Shown here in pieces: positions 61,240 to 64,000 of a stretch of 64,000 nt of DNA. The stretch is from contig NC_088776.1 of the NCBI RefSeq assembly GCF_954871325.1, positions 53,462,569 to 53,526,568 on the forward strand, in the 5' to 3' direction. This DNA is from Gordionus sp. m RMFG-2023. Its lineage: Eukaryota; Nematomorpha; Gordioida; Chordodea; Parachordodidae. Under the pieces are notes generated by a model, which saw only the letters and a list, made by a program, of their open reading frames with translations, had not been told where the DNA came from and did no database searches. The translations under genes were made by a program, and so were the position numbers. Numbering within the stretch: the stretch's first letter is position 1; each line of letters opens with the position of its first letter.

Positions 61240-62032
61240 CATATATGCATATTTTCATTGATCTTATCATTCGCTCACACTGACCATTGAACTTGTTGTA
61301 AGCTGTAAATCGACTCTATGTAATCGCCATTGGACTGTTGGTGGTGAGGCGTGGTGAAAATGTGTTCAATTACATGATCACTGCAAAATTTTTTGAACAA
61401 GTTACTTGTAAAATTAGTACCATTATCAGAGATTATTTTATTGGGTATACCAAATAAGCTGATTATTTTTAACAATTCTTTGATTGTTGACTCAGTAGTT
61501 ATATCTCTCATTCTTCTAATGATAGGAAACTTGCTAAATGCGTCAAGAAATACCATGAAATTGCTACCTTCAAATTGTGCAAAGTCAATGTGCACGCGTT
61601 CGAACACTTTTACAGCTGTTTCCATTGATTTTGTACAATATGAGGATTGTCCGCATATTTATTACACGTATCACAGTTTCTGACCTCCTGATCTATTTCA
61701 GCGTTTAGACCAGGCCACCATAAGTAATCTCTCGCCAACAATTTCGTTTTCCCAGCACCAAGATGCCCTTTGTGTAATTCCTGTAATATCTCCTTTCTCA
61801 TATTTTTCGATATAATGATCCTATTCTCTTTAAAAAGACAATCTTTAATTAAGCTCAGTTCCATTTCCATATTTTTATATATTTTATTCTTTATCTGTTT
61901 ATGATTCTTTATATTTTTAATTACCTCCATTAATTCGATATCAATACTAGTTTCTTGAACTATTCTTTTAAAATTTAATGGTAAGTCCCAAAATTTGTCA
62001 TCAATTATTTCATCATCTATCTCTTTTACCAT
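61240..62032 (-). pseudogene. Integrase (zinc-binding and catalytic domains), frameshifted
   Basis: The zinc-binding region has LHKGHLGAGKTK (H-x2-H) and RNCDTCNK (C-x2-C) with DYLWWPGL between. After a shift near 61620 the catalytic core shows HIDFA (first Asp), DAFSKFP, SDNGTNF (second Asp) and TPHHQQSNG. The third catalytic residue is in NGQCER, which occurs in another frame near 61275-61290 after a roughly 40-bp insertion, with SNG repeated on both sides. Role: insertion of retrotransposon DNA. Inactive as it stands. Confidence 0.85.
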
Positions 62033-62040
62033 TTCTGATT

Positions 62041-62580
62041 AAGTTTTTAAACCAAACGGCTGTCTCGTAAACCTATAATAGCCCTTATGTGTCGATATTG
62101 TAAGAAATTCTCTTCATTCTTTGTGTATAGATATTTGGAGAAACGCGTTTTTAAATATTATCTTGGTAAATTTCTTACCTTTAGATAACTTTGCGATTAA
62201 GTCATTAATGCGTGGTATAGGGTACTTGATATCTTGTAAAGCAGGGTTAATAGTATTTTTGAAGTCGGCACAGAGCCGAAGTGAGTCACGCTCTTATAAA
62301 AGGGAGTGAGAGGACCAGCCCATCTAACGTCTTCAACAGGTTCAATAATTTTATCGTTTATTCACTTTTGAAGCTCTTTTGTTATCAAATCAATTCTAGA
62401 ACATAGTATATGCCTTGGCGGTATGAATTTCGGTGTGACATCGTGTTTTAAACGTAATTTGACATAGCTGCGAAGCATTGGTTTTTTGTTAAGTTTAAAA
62501 TTGCATTGCTTAATTAATTCTTGTATAGTATTATCATAATCATCCTCCACCATATTCACAAATTTATCTAATATATTCCA
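62041..62580 (-). pseudogene. Reverse transcriptase, N-terminal part only
   Basis: Begins with KHDVTPKFIPPRHI, an E-P-V...WAGP segment in another frame, then LCADFKNTINPAL and YPIPRIND (fingers), KEFTKIIFKNAF at the position of the usual LDLxxAY, and THKGYYRFTRQPFGL. Directly after this the sequence jumps to the region before the integrase zinc-binding domain, so palm YxDD, thumb and RNase H are deleted. Contains stops and frameshifts. Confidence 0.85.
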
Positions 62581-62624
62581 AAAACTGTTATCCAGGTCCT
62601 TCCTAACAGTGCAATCTTATCACT

Positions 62625-62894
62625 CTAGACTACATAAGCAGTTAGGATTTGACTTTTGTCCTCAAATTTTGCCTTGACTTTGGTAGATCCTAATACATTT
62701 ATTGTGTTTCCATCATATCCAATTAATTTAATATCTGATTTATTTAAGATTTTTACTCCAATCTTTTTCTCGATATGAATTGGTAGGATACTATACCTTG
62801 AGCCGGTATCAATCTGCATCAAAATAGGCATGTCGTTCAAATATACCGTAACCTTATATGCATCGTTAGCTGTGTAATTATTATCGGTATCCAT
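62625..62894 (-). CDS. Retroviral-type aspartic protease domain
   Basis: An 89-codon frame with active-site motif MQIDTGSRYSILP (D-T-G) about residue 28 and a downstream IKLIGYDGNTINVLG strand. Corresponds to the monomer of a homodimeric aspartic protease that processes Gag-Pol. The domain is largely intact but belongs to a defective element. Confidence 0.85.
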   Translation of the reverse strand: MDTDNNYTANDAYKVTVYLNDMPILMQIDTGSRYSILPIHIEKKIGVKILNKSDIKLIGYDGNTINVLGSTKVKAKFEDKSQILTAYVV

Positions 62895-63400
62895 ATTGTT
62901 TACGTCTAAATTGTATAAATTATATACTTTTCTTTCTAGTTTGTCATTATCATCTTCTTTTATCTCTTCTATATTTACAGTGTTTACTTTATTTGTATAT
63001 CGTGATTGATTATTATCGTTGTTATGATATTTACAATTGCTTACTTGATTTCCAATATTATGATTATCGTTATGTCTTTGAATAAATCTTGAATCGTTAT
63101 AATTTCTGTTACACCTGTAATTATAATCATTATTAAACTTATAATTATTATAGTTATTGTTATTATAACTAGCTCTATTATAAAATCTCGAAGAATTATT
63201 GTACGATCCTGGATAGTTTGCCCTGACGTTGTAGTATTAATTCGCGTTATAATTCTGATATCTAGGGTTGTAATTATTTCCTTGATAATTATTTCTTTGA
63301 AAGTAATGGACTCTTGTTGTTTATCGTTGTCTGTTATCGTAATTAGATTGTAGATTTTATTGTTCGTCATTGTCTCCATATCTCACCAACTGTTTATTTA
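62895..63400 (-). pseudogene. Gag C-terminal Asn/Tyr-rich region
   Basis: In one frame (not the ATG frame at 63379) the - strand reads Asn/Tyr-rich sequence such as NNYQGNNYNPRYQNYN and SSRFYNRASYNNNNYN, with a stop near 63238. Isolated Cys codons (CNRNYND, NCKYHNND) may be remains of a zinc knuckle. The position between capsid and protease fits a nucleocapsid-like tail. Confidence 0.6.
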
Positions 63401-64000
63401 CTTCTGTTTTCCTGCCTCTTTGCCTTTCTACATGTTTCACGGTTGTATCATCTTCTGTTTTTTCGTTTAAATAAATATTTTCAACTTTAGCAATTATATT
63501 TTCTTTTAATTCTAACTCTTCAAAATCATCTCTTAAAGTAAGAACTTCTGCTAATGTAATGTTTTCTTTTAACGTAATTTTCTGCCTAATATTTTAGCTG
63601 ATTGATAAAATTTTTACTTTTTCAATAACTCTACTATCACTTAGCAAACATTCATTTTTTTAAATGAATTATCTACTTCAATTGATGCAACTTTCGTTTT
63701 TACCTTGTACAGCTGCGTTAAATAATAATAAGTTGGAACTTGTAGATTTCATCGGGTGTAATAACCTGAATTTTTCAATTAATATCGATGGATTGACGAA
63801 TCGGTAGGTGAACATATCGATTTGAGCTTGATATATACCTCATCTGGTAGTCTTCTTGTAAAGGAACCTACTTTTTCGATGTCCGAGATCTGGGTGTCCT
63901 TGAAGATGTCTTCGAATCTACTCAAAAAAAATCGCCATTGCCTGAGTATATTGGAAATTCAATATTTATATTAAGATTATTATTGGGAATCTGTTTCATA
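63401..64000 (-). pseudogene. Gag capsid relic, cut by window end
   Basis: In shifting frames: FPIYSGNGDF and SRFEDIFKDTQIS (about 63900-63965), which match the Gag F-x-G...DF...F motif, then VGSFTRRLPDEVYIKLKSI (about 63815-63870), and further down LKENITLAEVLTLRDDFEEL (about 63500-63570). Broken by stops; the N-terminus lies beyond the window. Confidence 0.65.

Larger units (their letters stand above)
61087..64000 (-). mobile_element. Ty3/gypsy LTR retrotransposon, internally deleted
   Basis: Running right to left: gag relic (about 63400-64000), Asn/Tyr-rich region, aspartic protease, N-terminal half of reverse transcriptase, zinc-binding domain and integrase. The second half of reverse transcriptase (including the catalytic YxDD box) and all of RNase H are missing, and the frame is broken several times. 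A polypurine tract AAGGGTGGAA (complement of 61087-61096) would abut a 3' LTR beginning TGTTGATATG; the LTR's other end was not found. The element continues beyond the window. Resembles the K02A2.6-type gypsy group common in animals. Confidence 0.85.

Noticed and set aside
61393-61683. 96-codon + strand ORF
   Set aside because: Antisense shadow of the integrase frame on the - strand.
63041-63379. 112-codon ATG frame rich in Ile and Thr
   Set aside because: Out-of-frame reading of the Asn/Tyr-rich Gag tail; the adjacent frame gives the expected composition.

Overview
This window is eukaryotic, almost certainly from an invertebrate animal. The DNA is extremely AT-rich, there are no long ATG-initiated ORFs, no operons or bacterial ribosome binding sites, and what coding signal exists is in short spliced exons between GT/AG boundaries. 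The transposon load is metazoan in type: hAT elements of the ZMYM1-like group, a second hAT group with GGCCCGG subterminal repeats, a Ty3/gypsy element, a Tc1/mariner relic, hAT-type and Mutator-type MITEs, and a tRNA-derived SINE. I cannot name the species from sequence alone.

The most interesting content is a set of candidate micro-exon genes on the + strand. At 53.4-60.0 kb there are four exons of 21 nt, one of 27 nt and a terminal exon. Every intron interrupts the codon after its first base, so every internal exon is 3n long and can be added or skipped without changing frame. Each 21-nt exon adds one seven-residue unit, such as LLEPEA, IEEVAP, LAEILP or VEEIAP preceded by one junction residue. 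Paralogous exon pairs with homologous flanking introns lie at 1.7/2.2 kb and 6.8/7.4 kb. A separate group of four micro-exons plus a terminal exon, in the same phase, lies at 44.28-44.83 kb. The arrangement resembles schistosome micro-exon genes and aphid bicycle genes in structure, but I see no sequence similarity that would assign it to either.

Layout: 0-7.6 kb is a tandem segmental duplication (each unit holds a fossil hAT transposase and two micro-exons), split by a younger hAT element (2695-4835) that itself carries a tRNA-containing MITE. 7.6-28 kb is mostly intron-like AT-rich DNA with MITEs, a non-LTR-type polyprotein relic (16.4-17.2 kb), a SINE plus minisatellite (17.5-18.0 kb) and a 120-codon frame without ATG (12.9-13.2 kb). 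28-45 kb holds several unrecognised exon-like frames (28.0, 32.8 kb), a ZMYM1-like hAT broken by a nested MITE (33.3-35.2 kb), a compact two-exon gene for a small secreted protein with TATA box and polyA signal (40.0-40.5 kb) and the 44 kb micro-exon group. 45-53 kb has a mariner relic and another ATG-less frame (48.5 kb). 53-60 kb is the heptad micro-exon gene, interrupted by a GGCCCGG-type hAT. 61-64 kb is a Ty3/gypsy element on the - strand, running off the window.

Exon calls were made by eye from splice signals and frame continuity. They have no transcript support here and should be treated as predictions.
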